Shown piece after piece: positions 8,042 through 17,392 of a DNA stretch of 64,000 bases. The stretch is from Cyclobacteriaceae bacterium (GTDB lineage Bacteria; Bacteroidota; Bacteroidia; Cytophagales; Cyclobacteriaceae). The stretch spans positions 1-64,000 of the forward strand of contig JANQPQ010000027.1 in the NCBI GenBank assembly GCA_028285445.1, read 5' to 3'. Position 1 is the stretch's first letter. Every line of letters begins with the position of its first letter. Under the pieces are notes generated by a model. The model saw nothing but the letters and a program-made list of their open reading frames with translations, ran no database searches and had not been told where the DNA came from. A program made the translations under genes and the position numbers.

Positions 8042-9247
8042 GTGATCAAGCTCCAAAAATCCCCTAGTGGCTATACTGTTTCTAATCATGTGCTTAGCTT
8101 TTCTGCCGAAGCGGAAGAACTAATATTTCAGGGCACTTATACTTTTGTAAGAGAAAAAGGAGCAGATATCTACCAGACGCTGCCAACAGGTCATTGCCAG
8201 CGCTTCCCGGTTAGATTTGATAAGAATGAAATAATTAGCTGTGACGCAGACTCACGTGTTTGGCTGGCTGACCCCTTACATGAGGCTTTCATTTCGGATG
8301 GAATTGAGGTAGATATTGAGATCCAGAAAGTAGAGGAGGCGACGGAGGTGATCATCATTAACTGCCTGGATTATGCCTATGGCCATTCACTATTGAAGCT
8401 CTGCAATTTGCATAGGCACAATAAATCGAACCCGGAACTTAAAGCGGTGCTGATTGTACCGCAATCTCTGGCACACCTTAACCCTCCCGGTGTTGCAGAA
8501 AAGTGGATAGTTAAAACAAGCCAGAGCAGCCTCCGCATGCGCCTGATAAACTTTGATAGTTTTGTCAAGGAACAGCTGGCGCGGTTTTCCGAAATCTACA
8601 TAAGCATGACTCCAACAGATCTTGATCTATCCAACCTGGATGTCGAATCATTATTCGGGGTAAAGCAATTCGGGTTCAACAGATTCAAAGAGACTCCATA
8701 TCAGGTTGCTTTTGTGTTAAGGGAGGATAGACTTTGGCTAACTTCAGGTTGGTTGAATTGGCTTTACTTAGTCGAGCGAAAGTTAGGACTAAAGCTCCTG
8801 CTCAATTACCTGGTTCGGGTGCAGGCGAGCAATTACCGGAAGCTTGCACGAATACTCTCCAGGCAGATGCCAGATATTAAAATTGTAATTACGGGAATTG
8901 GCAAATATGCGTCGTTTGGCAATTTGCCAGACAAAAGATCTGCGCATCCCATTAGTGAAGAGAGGGAGGGAGAATGGCTGCAGGTCTATGCGAACAGCCA
9001 TATAGTTATTGGTGTCCATGGCTCTAACATGATGCTGCCTTCGTTGCTGGCCGGTGCTTGCATAAGCTTACTGCCTGATTTCAAGATTCCGAACTTTGCA
9101 GAAGATCAAATTACCCGCTACACAGAAGATTACCGACAAGCATATTTTCAACGCTCCATATCAACCAGAAATACTCCCAGGCAAGTAGCTGAGCATATCT
9201 ATTGGCTACTGAGAAGATCCTGGCATGGGGATGAAAGGCCTGGCTAG
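8042..9247 (+). CDS. Possible glycosyltransferase (GT61/DUF563-like)
   Basis: GTG start just after an in-frame stop; no ATG lies near the N terminus. The 401-residue protein has no signal peptide and appears cytoplasmic. The most informative segment is near the C terminus: SHIVIGVHGSNMMLPSLLAG followed by ACISLLPD, which resembles the conserved VHGAxLxN...PG block of family 61 glycosyltransferases. The segment AFVLREDRLW and the helix VERKLGL fit a GT-B-like layout. Similarity is weak, so this is a tentative family call. Its stop overlaps the convergent peptidase stop by 4 bp (CTAG). The 139-bp gap upstream of it holds nothing I can identify. Confidence 0.4.
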   Translation: MIKLQKSPSGYTVSNHVLSFSAEAEELIFQGTYTFVREKGADIYQTLPTGHCQRFPVRFDKNEIISCDADSRVWLADPLHEAFISDGIEVDIEIQKVEEATEVIIINCLDYAYGHSLLKLCNLHRHNKSNPELKAVLIVPQSLAHLNPPGVAEKWIVKTSQSSLRMRLINFDSFVKEQLARFSEIYISMTPTDLDLSNLDVESLFGVKQFGFNRFKETPYQVAFVLREDRLWLTSGWLNWLYLVERKLGLKLLLNYLVRVQASNYRKLARILSRQMPDIKIVITGIGKYASFGNLPDKRSAHPISEEREGEWLQVYANSHIVIGVHGSNMMLPSLLAGACISLLPDFKIPNFAEDQITRYTEDYRQAYFQRSISTRNTPRQVAEHIYWLLRRSWHGDERPG

Positions 9248-11283
9248 TTCTTGGATTCCAGCTTTACGTTATCAGGCTTTTCAGTCTTCTCTTCTTTTTT
9301 CTCTCTTTCCCAGGGCTTCCAATCCAAACCAAGCGTGTATTTCTGAATCCACCTGATTTCTTCAATATCCCTTGTACGCTGGTGACGTGGCTCCCTGAAG
9401 CCGTGCGGTTCTCGAGGGAACTGGATATATCGCACTGTTTTGTTCAAGTCTTTAAGTGCGGCAAAAAACATCATGCTTTGTGCTTCAGTATCCGTGCGAT
9501 CTCGGGCTCCATGTAAGAGTAAAGTGGGGGTTTCTATCTTCTGAACATGTGTCAATGCAGATTTTTGGCGATAGCCTTCTGGATTTTCCCAAAAAGTACC
9601 TCCGATATACCATCGTCTTACATCAAAATTGAAACCGATACCATATTCTGAAGTCCAGTCAGAGACCATGGCGCCAAGAGATGCGGCCTTAAATCTGTTG
9701 GTTTTGGTGATGGTAGTACCACCAAGAATACCCCCGTAGCTCCAACCTCGAACGGCCATTTTATCTTTATCGACATGCTTATCAGCTACTAGCTTATCAA
9801 CTCCCGACATCAGATCCTCGTAGTCCATCCCGCCGATGTCTCTCATATTTCCGCGTAGAAGATCATCGGAGTAACCACTACTACCCCTTACGTTAGGGGC
9901 TAATTGTACATAACCGAGCCCGGCATAAACATGATACCGGTAGCTGAATGCGTCTCGGAAAGATCCGGCTGGGCCGCCGTGAATGTGCAACAGTAGTGGA
10001 TCCTTTCCATTTGTGCGATGATTGGTCGGTGCATACATAATCCCTTCAATCTCCAAATCATCCTTGCTTTTCCACTTGATTACTTCTCCATCAGCCAGTA
10101 AATATTTGTCTTTAAACCCGGGGTTGAGATCAGTAAGTTGCTTTGGCTCGAAGGAAGAAGTTGAAGATATATATAGATCATTGGGTGTTTGGATGTCTGA
10201 GTAGGTAAAGATCATCTGAGATCTATCTCTGCTCATGTCTCGGAGACTATAAGTGCCAGCTGTTTTGCCGGTGATATTGCGCATTTGTTTTGTAGCGACA
10301 TTCAACTCATAAATGTTAGTGAAGGTGCCAGTTTGGGCTGAGAAGTATACAGACTCCCCTTTGGGCCCCCAGTAGATGGCGCTACGAATGCTGCCATCTA
10401 ATTCACCTGAAACTATTTCATTCTTTTTGGTTGAGGCTTCACGAACAAAGATCTTGGCATTTTTAAGTTCCCAGGTTTTGTCATCGGGTGCGGTGTAAGC
10501 AAATGACTTACCATCTGGATTCCACATGGGCCTCGATTCGGGCGCTTCATTGGTAGTTACCTGTGTTGTGGTTGAGTCAGATAAGCTCAGCATAAATATC
10601 TCGGAAAGATTGCCCTGATTTCTACGATTCTCGGTGCGTGAGGTGTAAACCACTTGCTTTCCATCCGGAGACACATCAAAGCTTCCTACTAGCAGTTCAC
10701 CTTTTGTGAGCTTTGTTATCTTCTCATCTTCCAGATCATAAACGAAGATATTATTCCACTTTCCTTCCCTTTGCCCATTAGGGCCTTCATCAATGAAAAC
10801 GTGATCATAGCCGGCTTTGTACTCTTTTTCTTCTTCTTTCGAGCGAGGGGTACTGGCTACAAAGAATATTCTCTTACTATCGGCTGACCACTTATAGGCG
10901 CCAATGGAGTTCTTATGTTTTGTGAGTTGTACCGCTTCGCCACCAGCGGTACGCATCGTAAATATCTGCTGTTTCTTATCCACGGCACGCTTAAAGCTCA
11001 GGTGCTTCCCATCTGGAGAGAACTGAATGCTGGAAGCTCCGGCTTTGCCGATGTATTGGAAAGAATCTCCACCGTCAGCTGAAACATAATGGTAGGTGGT
11101 TTCTCTTTTATTTTTATCCCAGTTCAGAGTCGACTTGCCGTAAATCGCAAAATCGCCATCGGGAGATAGATAGGCTCCTGACAGATTTATCATGTTCAGG
11201 CCATCATCGGTGGTCATAGCTCGTTTTTGCGCGAATGAGAGGGAGCTAATTAGCAAGAGTGAAGAGAGCAGCAGGATTTTCAT
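9244..11283 (-). CDS. S9 family prolyl oligopeptidase-like exported peptidase
   Basis: This 679-residue protein has a signal peptide (MKILLLSSLLLISSLSFAQ), so it is periplasmic. Residues about 25-400 are a beta-propeller of TolB/PD40-like blades (SPDGDFAIYG, SPDGKHLSFKR, SADSKRIFFV, SPDGKQVVYTSR, NPDGKSFAYT). The C-terminal alpha/beta-hydrolase domain shows the full catalytic triad: Ser515 in GWSYGGILGG, Asp595 in HGARDRTD and His627 in REPHGF, with the oxyanion region HIHGGPAGSFRD upstream. It should cleave short peptides, like dipeptidyl or acylaminoacyl peptidases. The charged C-terminal tail (EKKEEKTEKPDN) is unusual. A near-match promoter element (TATATTTA on the minus strand) lies about 25 bp before the start. 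Confidence 0.92.
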   Translation of the reverse strand: MKILLLSSLLLISSLSFAQKRAMTTDDGLNMINLSGAYLSPDGDFAIYGKSTLNWDKNKRETTYHYVSADGGDSFQYIGKAGASSIQFSPDGKHLSFKRAVDKKQQIFTMRTAGGEAVQLTKHKNSIGAYKWSADSKRIFFVASTPRSKEEEKEYKAGYDHVFIDEGPNGQREGKWNNIFVYDLEDEKITKLTKGELLVGSFDVSPDGKQVVYTSRTENRRNQGNLSEIFMLSLSDSTTTQVTTNEAPESRPMWNPDGKSFAYTAPDDKTWELKNAKIFVREASTKKNEIVSGELDGSIRSAIYWGPKGESVYFSAQTGTFTNIYELNVATKQMRNITGKTAGTYSLRDMSRDRSQMIFTYSDIQTPNDLYISSTSSFEPKQLTDLNPGFKDKYLLADGEVIKWKSKDDLEIEGIMYAPTNHRTNGKDPLLLHIHGGPAGSFRDAFSYRYHVYAGLGYVQLAPNVRGSSGYSDDLLRGNMRDIGGMDYEDLMSGVDKLVADKHVDKDKMAVRGWSYGGILGGTTITKTNRFKAASLGAMVSDWTSEYGIGFNFDVRRWYIGGTFWENPEGYRQKSALTHVQKIETPTLLLHGARDRTDTEAQSMMFFAALKDLNKTVRYIQFPREPHGFREPRHQRTRDIEEIRWIQKYTLGLDWKPWEREKKEEKTEKPDNVKLESKN

Positions 11284-11431
11284 TTTGTTAAAGTTTAGCG
11301 GCTAAATATAATAATTCCTGACTCTCCTGCGGCGCAAATTACTGTAAGCGGCAATGTTATTTTATAAATAAAAAATATAATTATAATATGAAATATTAGT
11401 ACATTTAGTGTTCAGCCTTAAACAATAGTAA

Positions 11432-12211
11432 ATGCAAAAGTTGATCTCCCTTCTCTTCGGCATCCTCTCCTACCTATTCTTCCTCATTACCTTATTTCAG
11501 CTCATTATATTCGTCGGGAATTTGCAGTTCGAGCTACTACAATACCAGTTCAAAACCATTAGCGGTGGCGGCACAACTCAGCCAGGTATAGCAATAACGC
11601 TGAACTTGATTCTATTAGCTGCTTTTGCATTGCAACACAGTGTAATGGCCAGGCCTAAATTTAAAAGCATGCTGGTCAATGTAATACCGAAAAATGCACT
11701 TCGAAGTTTTTATGTGCTGTTGGCTAGCCTTATGCTACAGGTGATGTTCTATTTCTGGCAACCAATAGATATCACCATTTGGGATAATTCCCAAAGTATC
11801 GCTGGCACGGTGCTTATATCCATTTCGTTTTTCGGCTGGTTCCTGGTAGTGCTAAGTACTTTCCTTATCAACCATTTCCATCTATTCGGTTTGGACCAAG
11901 TATTCAGGTCGTTTTTAGGGAAGCCACAACTTCAACCCAAGTTTCGAGTGCCTTTCGTCTACAAGATGATCCGGCATCCACTGTACCACGGATTTCTTTT
12001 AGCGTTTTGGTTTACTCCTTTAATGACCCTAGGCCATCTCATATTTGCCGTATCTATGACTGCCTACATCCTTGTGGGTATTTCTTATGAAGAGAGAGCC
12101 TTGGTAGACGAACTAGGCGAGAAGTACAGGGCTTACCAGAAAGCTGTTCCGAAATTAATCCCATTTACAAAGAAAGTACCTGATCAGGAAGTTGTTACAC
12201 AAGACAACTAG
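11432..12211 (+). CDS. mddA: Methanethiol S-methyltransferase-like integral membrane protein (MddA/NnrU family)
   Basis: A 259-residue polytopic membrane protein. Family-specific blocks are visible: FALQHSVMARPKFK after the second helix, STFLINHFHLFGLDQV, then the SAM-binding isoprenylcysteine-methyltransferase-like segment MIRHPLYHGFLLAFWFTPLM with TLGH after it, and SYEERALVDELGEKYRAYQK at the C terminus. These are the hallmarks of MddA, which methylates methanethiol to dimethyl sulfide using SAM. Activity is known for the family, not shown here; other NnrU-like proteins share part of the pattern. A near-match promoter (TACATTTA, 11399-11406) precedes the start. The stop abuts the convergent M28 peptidase stop with no spacer (TAGCTA). 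Confidence 0.72.
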   Translation: MQKLISLLFGILSYLFFLITLFQLIIFVGNLQFELLQYQFKTISGGGTTQPGIAITLNLILLAAFALQHSVMARPKFKSMLVNVIPKNALRSFYVLLASLMLQVMFYFWQPIDITIWDNSQSIAGTVLISISFFGWFLVVLSTFLINHFHLFGLDQVFRSFLGKPQLQPKFRVPFVYKMIRHPLYHGFLLAFWFTPLMTLGHLIFAVSMTAYILVGISYEERALVDELGEKYRAYQKAVPKLIPFTKKVPDQEVVTQDN

Positions 12212-13531
12212 CTAGAAGATATCAATCCAGGTTGTAATTAGCCTAAATAAGTCATTGTACTCGGTAAGGGGCAACGATTCCCCTTTGTCGTTGACATCAT
12301 GGTAGGCCTCAATACCGCCTAATGTGTAAATGAAAAAGGATGGAACTCCTTGATAATGAAAGGGGCAATGATCGCTATTGCAAGCCTCTCCCCGTGTATT
12401 TACTGCCGGAAGGAGGTCAAGTCGATTGTTAATAGCCTGCAATTGGCTGAACTGTTTCTTATGAATGCTTCCATTCACCACCGTAATGCCATCATCTCCC
12501 GTACCTACCAAGTCAAGGTTTAAAAGAAACCGAATATCCTGTAAAGGGAAAAGCGGAGTTCGGACAAAATGTTGCGATCCGAGCAGACCGATTTCTTCGG
12601 CTCCAAAAGCAATAAAGGCCATGCTGTACTTGGGCTTTTTCTTGCGTTCCGAATAGTAGCTGGCTAGGTCCAACAGCATGGCGATTCCGCTGGCATTATC
12701 GTTCGCTCCTGGGAAATACACATCTTTTCCCATTCGACCCAGGTGGTCATAATGACCAGTAAAAACCAGTAGTGAGTCGCTTTCACCCTCTATCCGCCCA
12801 ATCACATTCTGAGTTTGGTACTGATTGTAAAATTTGCTCTCAATGGTAATGGTAATCAGTCCGATATCTTCAACATCCAGCTTAGTCTTAGCCTGTACAA
12901 CAGGCTTCCCTCCAACCCGCGGAGACGGACTCCAGGTGAGCTTGTTGCTGCTTACAAGCAACAGCCCAACGTGAGGGCCTCCCTGATCTGACTGGAAGTA
13001 GCCGACAAGCTGCTCTATTCTCTCCTTAATCTCTTGAGTTTCTCCCTTATACTGATCTTGATTGACCACCAGGAATTTGCCCGAGGCTTGGTCAATTTTC
13101 TTAATCCACTTATCAGTCTTCAAATCGTCGGTAGAGATATGCACAGTCTCAAATGCCCCCTTTATCCTCGGGGATTGCGGTGCAATCAGATAATCCACGC
13201 CTGGAGTTTGTACAAGTCCGTTAAACGCTAGGCTGACTTCCCCGGGAAAGGCATTAACTGCAACGGAGAAAGCCTGAAAATAGCTGCCATCTATTGGTTG
13301 TAAACCCAATCTTTCAAATTCAGAAGCTATGAATTCTGCGGTTTTCTTATCCCCCTCTGCAACGTATCCACGGCCATGGAAATCTGGTGCCGTAAGTGTG
13401 TGGATGACTTCCTTGGCATATGATAAGTCCTGACTATTGGCGCAGAATGCCAGTACCAAACTAATAGCAAAAAGCGCGGCGTGGAAATACTGATGGGAAC
13501 ATCTAGTAGCGCAACTTCTTTCAGCAGACAT
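12212..13531 (-). CDS. M28 family zinc aminopeptidase, exported
   Basis: This 439-residue protein has an N-terminal signal (hydrophobic core ALFAISLVLAFCANSQ) preceded by a rather long polar leader. The M28 metal ligands are complete: His260 in TGHYDHLG, bridging Asp278 in GANDNASG, catalytic Glu312 and ligand Glu313 in GAEEIGLLGS, Asp340 in LNLDLVG and His411 in EAYHDVND. Residues about 110-250 form the inserted segment common in Bacteroidota M28 enzymes. A di-zinc aminopeptidase acting in the periplasm is likely. The gene is 52 bp from the divergent AraC regulator. Confidence 0.92.
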   Translation of the reverse strand: MSAERSCATRCSHQYFHAALFAISLVLAFCANSQDLSYAKEVIHTLTAPDFHGRGYVAEGDKKTAEFIASEFERLGLQPIDGSYFQAFSVAVNAFPGEVSLAFNGLVQTPGVDYLIAPQSPRIKGAFETVHISTDDLKTDKWIKKIDQASGKFLVVNQDQYKGETQEIKERIEQLVGYFQSDQGGPHVGLLLVSSNKLTWSPSPRVGGKPVVQAKTKLDVEDIGLITITIESKFYNQYQTQNVIGRIEGESDSLLVFTGHYDHLGRMGKDVYFPGANDNASGIAMLLDLASYYSERKKKPKYSMAFIAFGAEEIGLLGSQHFVRTPLFPLQDIRFLLNLDLVGTGDDGITVVNGSIHKKQFSQLQAINNRLDLLPAVNTRGEACNSDHCPFHYQGVPSFFIYTLGGIEAYHDVNDKGESLPLTEYNDLFRLITTWIDIF

Positions 13532-13583
13532 ATATTGCCATGTTTTTCATATCTTAATTTACGCCATTTAGTAGTTACTAATC

Positions 13584-14375
13584 GTGAAATTCGAAATCCA
13601 TCTACCACAAGTTGCACTGAGGCCCTACATAGAGCACTTTTGGGTACTCGAAGGCATCATGCCACCAGAAGCAATTGAAGAGGAGTTAATTATACCTGAT
13701 GGATGCCTGGAATTGCTTTTCCATTATGGTGATCCATTCTTTCTAAAAAGAGACGATAAATGGGTAAGGCAGGAGCGAAGCGTATTCAGCGGACAATTGA
13801 GCAGTTCCATTGCGCTAAAACCTGGTGGGAGGGCTGGCATTATCTCTGCCAAATTTACAGTTGCTGGGGCTCATAGTTTTGTTAAGGATCCACTCAATGA
13901 GTATACTGATCACCTTATAAATTGCAGCGAAGTATTCGGAAATGAAGGAGTTGATCTTGAGGACATGATTGAAGAGGCAAGAGATACGACTGGTCGTATT
14001 TCGTTAATCGAGAGTTTTCTTGTAGCGAAACTAGCTAGTGATATTACAACCTCCATCTCCACCGCACGCGTTGTCGATCTAATAGTTGCTCATAGCGGAA
14101 GGGCCTCTATTAATGAAATTCGGAAAAGTGTGGGGGTGGGCGAGAGGAATCTCGAGCGGCATTTTCTAAGCCAGATAGGATTAACCCCTAAGTCCTTTTC
14201 GAAACTCATAAGGTTGAAATCTTTCGTGGATACGGTGGATGCAAACCCTCATTTAAATCTTACCGCAGCGGCATTGGATTGCGGGTACTACGACCAGGCA
14301 CACCTCATTCGCGACTTCCAGCAAATTGTGGGTATAAAGCCTACCGAATATTTTCAGAGTCAGCATTATCTATAG
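13584..14375 (+). CDS. AraC-family transcriptional regulator with N-terminal DUF6597-like domain
   Basis: GTG start; 263 residues. The N terminus (LRPYIEHFWVLEG, then PDGCLELLFHYGDPF, then GRAGIISAKFTVAGAHSF) is the ligand-type domain found in many Bacteroidota AraC regulators. The C-terminal third carries the two helix-turn-helix units: INEIRKSVGVGERNLERHF and LNLTAAALDCGYYDQAHLIRDFQ, followed by GIKPTEYF. It should bind DNA and respond to an unknown effector. The neighbouring DUF6265 lipoprotein gene follows on the same strand 62 bp later, and may be a target or co-transcribed partner. Confidence 0.88.
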   Translation: MKFEIHLPQVALRPYIEHFWVLEGIMPPEAIEEELIIPDGCLELLFHYGDPFFLKRDDKWVRQERSVFSGQLSSSIALKPGGRAGIISAKFTVAGAHSFVKDPLNEYTDHLINCSEVFGNEGVDLEDMIEEARDTTGRISLIESFLVAKLASDITTSISTARVVDLIVAHSGRASINEIRKSVGVGERNLERHFLSQIGLTPKSFSKLIRLKSFVDTVDANPHLNLTAAALDCGYYDQAHLIRDFQQIVGIKPTEYFQSQHYL

Positions 14376-14437
14376 ATTGTCGGTTTTGTACAATCCATGG
14401 CTCTAACAAGATGCTTTTATTTGTAAATAAAAAAGCC

Positions 14438-14896
14438 ATGACCAGAGCCTTATTACTTTCCACCTGCCTAATGATGTTAGCCCTGACAGGATGTTCGCAA
14501 ATTCCTTCAATAGACGATCTGGCTTGGTTAGAGGGGAAATGGGAAAGAACTAATGCCAAACCAGGCACGGTAGCCGAGGAACACTGGCAAAGAAATACTA
14601 ACGGAGAATTAAGAGGAATTGGGTTCACCAAAAGGGGCGCAGATACGGCATTTGTTGAGAGATTGGTGATTAAGGTTATTGAGAATGAGGTATATTATTC
14701 GGCTGATGTTGCGCACAATCAGGCCCCGGTGCTTTTCAAAATGATTACTAATGATGGCAATAAGGTGGTCTTCGAAAATAAAGAGCATGATTTCCCCAAC
14801 CAGATCTCCTATGAACTTTTGGAGAATGGTGAATTAAAGGCTCAAATCTCAGGAAAAGGCCGAACCATAGACTTTCCCTTTCGCCGACTGGAATAG
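14438..14896 (+). CDS. DUF6265 family lipoprotein
   Basis: I place the start at ATG 14438 (MTRALLLSTCLMMLALTGC), which gives a compact lipoprotein signal with lipobox ALTGC; ATG 14411 (MLLFVNKKA...) is an alternative. The 152-residue product shows the DUF6265 pattern: DLAWLEGKWER, EEHWQRN, GFTKRGADTAFVE, VYYSADVAHNQAPV, then FENKEHDFPNQISY. These proteins look like single-domain lipocalin-type beta barrels of unknown function. It follows the AraC regulator and ends 22 bp from the convergent dehydrogenase gene. Confidence 0.8.
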   Translation: MTRALLLSTCLMMLALTGCSQIPSIDDLAWLEGKWERTNAKPGTVAEEHWQRNTNGELRGIGFTKRGADTAFVERLVIKVIENEVYYSADVAHNQAPVLFKMITNDGNKVVFENKEHDFPNQISYELLENGELKAQISGKGRTIDFPFRRLE

Positions 14897-14918
14897 CCAG
14901 AGTAGCCGACCAATTGGT

Positions 14919-15839
14919 TCAATATCCACGATCGAGATCCACTTGGTTTATGAGAGCTTCGCCCTTAGTCAATCTTTGGTAGTTTTTCACAATCTGTTTC
15001 GCAGCAGATTCGATATTGGTAATGCTCGCCACGTGCGGAGTAATAGTAATTTTCGGATGGTTCCAAAAATCGTGAGCTGGTGGCAGTGGCTCCTCGTTAA
15101 AAACATCAAGATAGGCCCCTCCCAGTAAGCCCTCATCAAGTGCCCTAATCAGATCTTCATCCACCAGTTGTTCCCCCCTGGCTACATTTATCAGATAACT
15201 GCCCGCCTGCATTTTTTGGAAAAGCATATGGTTAAGCATGCCGCTGGTGGTGTCAGTGAGAGGCAGCAGGCAAACCACAACATTTACTTTGGAGAGAAAA
15301 GTGCTGATCTCATTCTCTCCAGCGAAACACTCAATGTGGTCATCGTTTCTCCTTGATCGCGAAAAGCCATAAACCTCATATCCAAGTCCGGATAAGGCCT
15401 TACCGGCTGCTTTACCCAAGTGACCAAGCCCCAGGATGCCAACGGCGAGCTTAGGTTTATCAAGGTTGGGTTGCCATACTTTTTCTCTTTGATCAGCCAG
15501 GTACTTGGCCAATTCATTTTCCCAGGCCAATACCGCCATTACCACGGTTCTGGTCATGCCTTGTGCCAGTTCTTCATCCACAATACGTGTAAGCAAAATA
15601 TTCTGGTTGAAATCCAGTCTAAGGATACTATCGACGCCGGCCCCAAGGGATGATACCCATTGTAAGTTGGGCAGTTTATCAAAAATGTCAGCAGGGGGTT
15701 TCCAAAGCACTGCCGCTGAAATTGCCTCCGGGTTTTCTATTTCAGGATAAATCTCAATCCGCAAAGAGGGATCGATAGCAAGCATGGCTTCCCGCCAAGG
15801 CTCCATATTTCGGTTTACAGCCACAAGTGCAATTGACAT
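14919..15839 (-). CDS. D-2-hydroxyacid dehydrogenase, glyoxylate/hydroxypyruvate reductase A-like
   Basis: A 306-residue cytoplasmic NAD(P)H-dependent reductase of the D-isomer-specific 2-hydroxyacid dehydrogenase family. The Rossmann motif is GILGLGHLGKAAG (residues 134-146). Catalytic residues are present: Arg221 in NVARGEQLVDEDL, Glu250 in FNEEPLP and His269 in TPHVASIT. The N-terminal substrate domain contains LQWVSSLGAGVDS, typical of the GhrA branch that reduces glyoxylate and hydroxypyruvate. Residues RSRR just after the second beta strand (161-164) would suit NADPH. Substrate assignment is by family resemblance. Confidence 0.85.
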   Translation of the reverse strand: MSIALVAVNRNMEPWREAMLAIDPSLRIEIYPEIENPEAISAAVLWKPPADIFDKLPNLQWVSSLGAGVDSILRLDFNQNILLTRIVDEELAQGMTRTVVMAVLAWENELAKYLADQREKVWQPNLDKPKLAVGILGLGHLGKAAGKALSGLGYEVYGFSRSRRNDDHIECFAGENEISTFLSKVNVVVCLLPLTDTTSGMLNHMLFQKMQAGSYLINVARGEQLVDEDLIRALDEGLLGGAYLDVFNEEPLPPAHDFWNHPKITITPHVASITNIESAAKQIVKNYQRLTKGEALINQVDLDRGY

Positions 15840-15926
15840 ATTTCAACTTAAAATGATAGATCGTAGAATTATACTCTAAATTAGAGAAAGCTCTTTGGGG
15901 CCAATAATTATAATATTTAAGCGGTT

Positions 15927-16904
15927 GTGAAAAAGTTTTTGAGAATCAGCAGTGTGGCAGTTTTACTGTTGTTGGTAGCTGCATGGTTTGTTGTTCCCAG
16001 GTACATCCTCGGAATGATAACTAACTACGAGCCATTCACATTTGAACGAGTACTGGACAGTGAAGAGTGGCGTGCCAGCTACGGCATCTTCGATAAAGAG
16101 CATCCGCGAGATTATGGATTTGACAATGTGGAGGAATTGGATTACCTGACAGTGGAAGAGGATGTGCAATTGAATGGCTGGTATGTAGAAACTACGGCCC
16201 CCGCAGAGAAATGCCTAGTGCTAATTCATGGTCGCACCTCCAATCGGCTTAAGACTATGAAGTACCTGGAGTTGTTCAAGGCTACTGGCCTCGATTCAGT
16301 CTATAACTTTTTCATTCCTGATTTGCGGAACTCAGGCAAATCGCAGATTGCTAAAACCTATATGGGCTACAAATTTGGGGAAGATTTAGCAGCCTCTCTG
16401 CTAACCTTAAACAAGGAGAAGGGCTCTTCCGATTTTGTGCTTTATGGATTCTCAATGGGCGCCATGGCAATTGCAACACTTTTGGGTCGAGAAGATTTAG
16501 TTTCTCTCATGAATGACAATAGTATTAAGGTGAATCAACTAATACTCGATAGTTCTTTATCAAATGTTAAGGAAACACTTCGGGTTAACAGCCAGAATTT
16601 GGGTCTTCCCGGTTTTCTTTTCGATCAATCCTTTGCACTTTATGGCGATGCCATCAATGGATTTGGCGAGCAGATGCGGTTTGGTTATTTGCTGAATGGT
16701 GTAGAACAGCCGATTCTAGTGCTACATACTCGCAATGATAATAGAACCCCATTTGCAATACTTACCAAGGAATTAGAGCTACTTTCCGACAAAGCCAATA
16801 TCGAAACGCACTTCTTCGATGGCCCCAGACACGTGCGTATTTATCAAACCGATAGCTTGAAGTTGAAGTATCAGTCGATTATTGAAGGTTTTTTACGTAA
16901 GTAG
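15927..16904 (+). CDS. Membrane-anchored alpha/beta hydrolase
   Basis: GTG start, 325 residues. Residues 8-24 form one N-terminal transmembrane helix or signal anchor (VAVLLLLVAAWFVVP). The hydrolase core shows the oxyanion strand LVLIHGRTSN (97-106), FIPDLRNSGKS (129-139), the nucleophile elbow GFSMGAMA with Ser176, an acid candidate in LHTRNDNRTPF and a histidine in GPRHVRIY. This resembles the FrsA/YqkD-like hydrolase group. The substrate is unknown. The small OmpA-like gene follows 68 bp later. Confidence 0.82.
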   Translation: MKKFLRISSVAVLLLLVAAWFVVPRYILGMITNYEPFTFERVLDSEEWRASYGIFDKEHPRDYGFDNVEELDYLTVEEDVQLNGWYVETTAPAEKCLVLIHGRTSNRLKTMKYLELFKATGLDSVYNFFIPDLRNSGKSQIAKTYMGYKFGEDLAASLLTLNKEKGSSDFVLYGFSMGAMAIATLLGREDLVSLMNDNSIKVNQLILDSSLSNVKETLRVNSQNLGLPGFLFDQSFALYGDAINGFGEQMRFGYLLNGVEQPILVLHTRNDNRTPFAILTKELELLSDKANIETHFFDGPRHVRIYQTDSLKLKYQSIIEGFLRK

Positions 16905-16972
16905 AAAACCAGCCATACGCGAAACATTGAATTTGAAAGATCAGTTTATTAATTTATTGTACTGTTCGTACT

Positions 16973-17392
16973 ATGAAACGCCTACTGACAATATTGCTGG
17001 TTGCTTTCTCTAGCCTTGTCGCCTTCGCCCAGGAGGCGGATGAGCAAGAACAGATTGTCAAAAGCGTTTTCTTTGGTGGAGGAAGCTGGTACATTGATGC
17101 AGAACAGGTGCAAGAGATAAAGGACTTTCTTGCCGAGCATCCCAACATTGAAAGCTATACAATCGCCATAGTTAGCCATACTGATAATATTGGTGGCAAA
17201 GAGTACAACCAGTGGTTGTCTGAGCGCCGAAGTCAGTCTGTAGCACAGCAACTCATAATGATGGACATTCCTGCAGATATTATTACCATTGAAAGCCAGG
17301 GTCAGAATAACCCACTTTACGACAATGACACTTGGAATGGCCGCCTAGGCAACCGCCGGGTAGATATCTTCCTCTTGCCCCTGGTGATGTAG
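16973..17392 (+). CDS. Small OmpA-like peptidoglycan-binding protein
   Basis: This 139-residue exported protein has a signal peptide (MKRLLTILLVAFSSLVAFAQ) followed almost directly by an OmpA C-terminal domain: VFFGGGSWYIDAEQV, VSHTDNIGGKEYNQWLSERR and GNRRVDIFL. The conserved Asp/Arg pair that binds diaminopimelate corresponds to the D in HTDNIG and the R in NRRVDI. It lacks a lipobox and a barrel, so it is probably a soluble periplasmic wall-binding protein. Its stop directly abuts the convergent barrel gene (TAG followed by TTA). Confidence 0.82.
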   Translation: MKRLLTILLVAFSSLVAFAQEADEQEQIVKSVFFGGGSWYIDAEQVQEIKDFLAEHPNIESYTIAIVSHTDNIGGKEYNQWLSERRSQSVAQQLIMMDIPADIITIESQGQNNPLYDNDTWNGRLGNRRVDIFLLPLVM

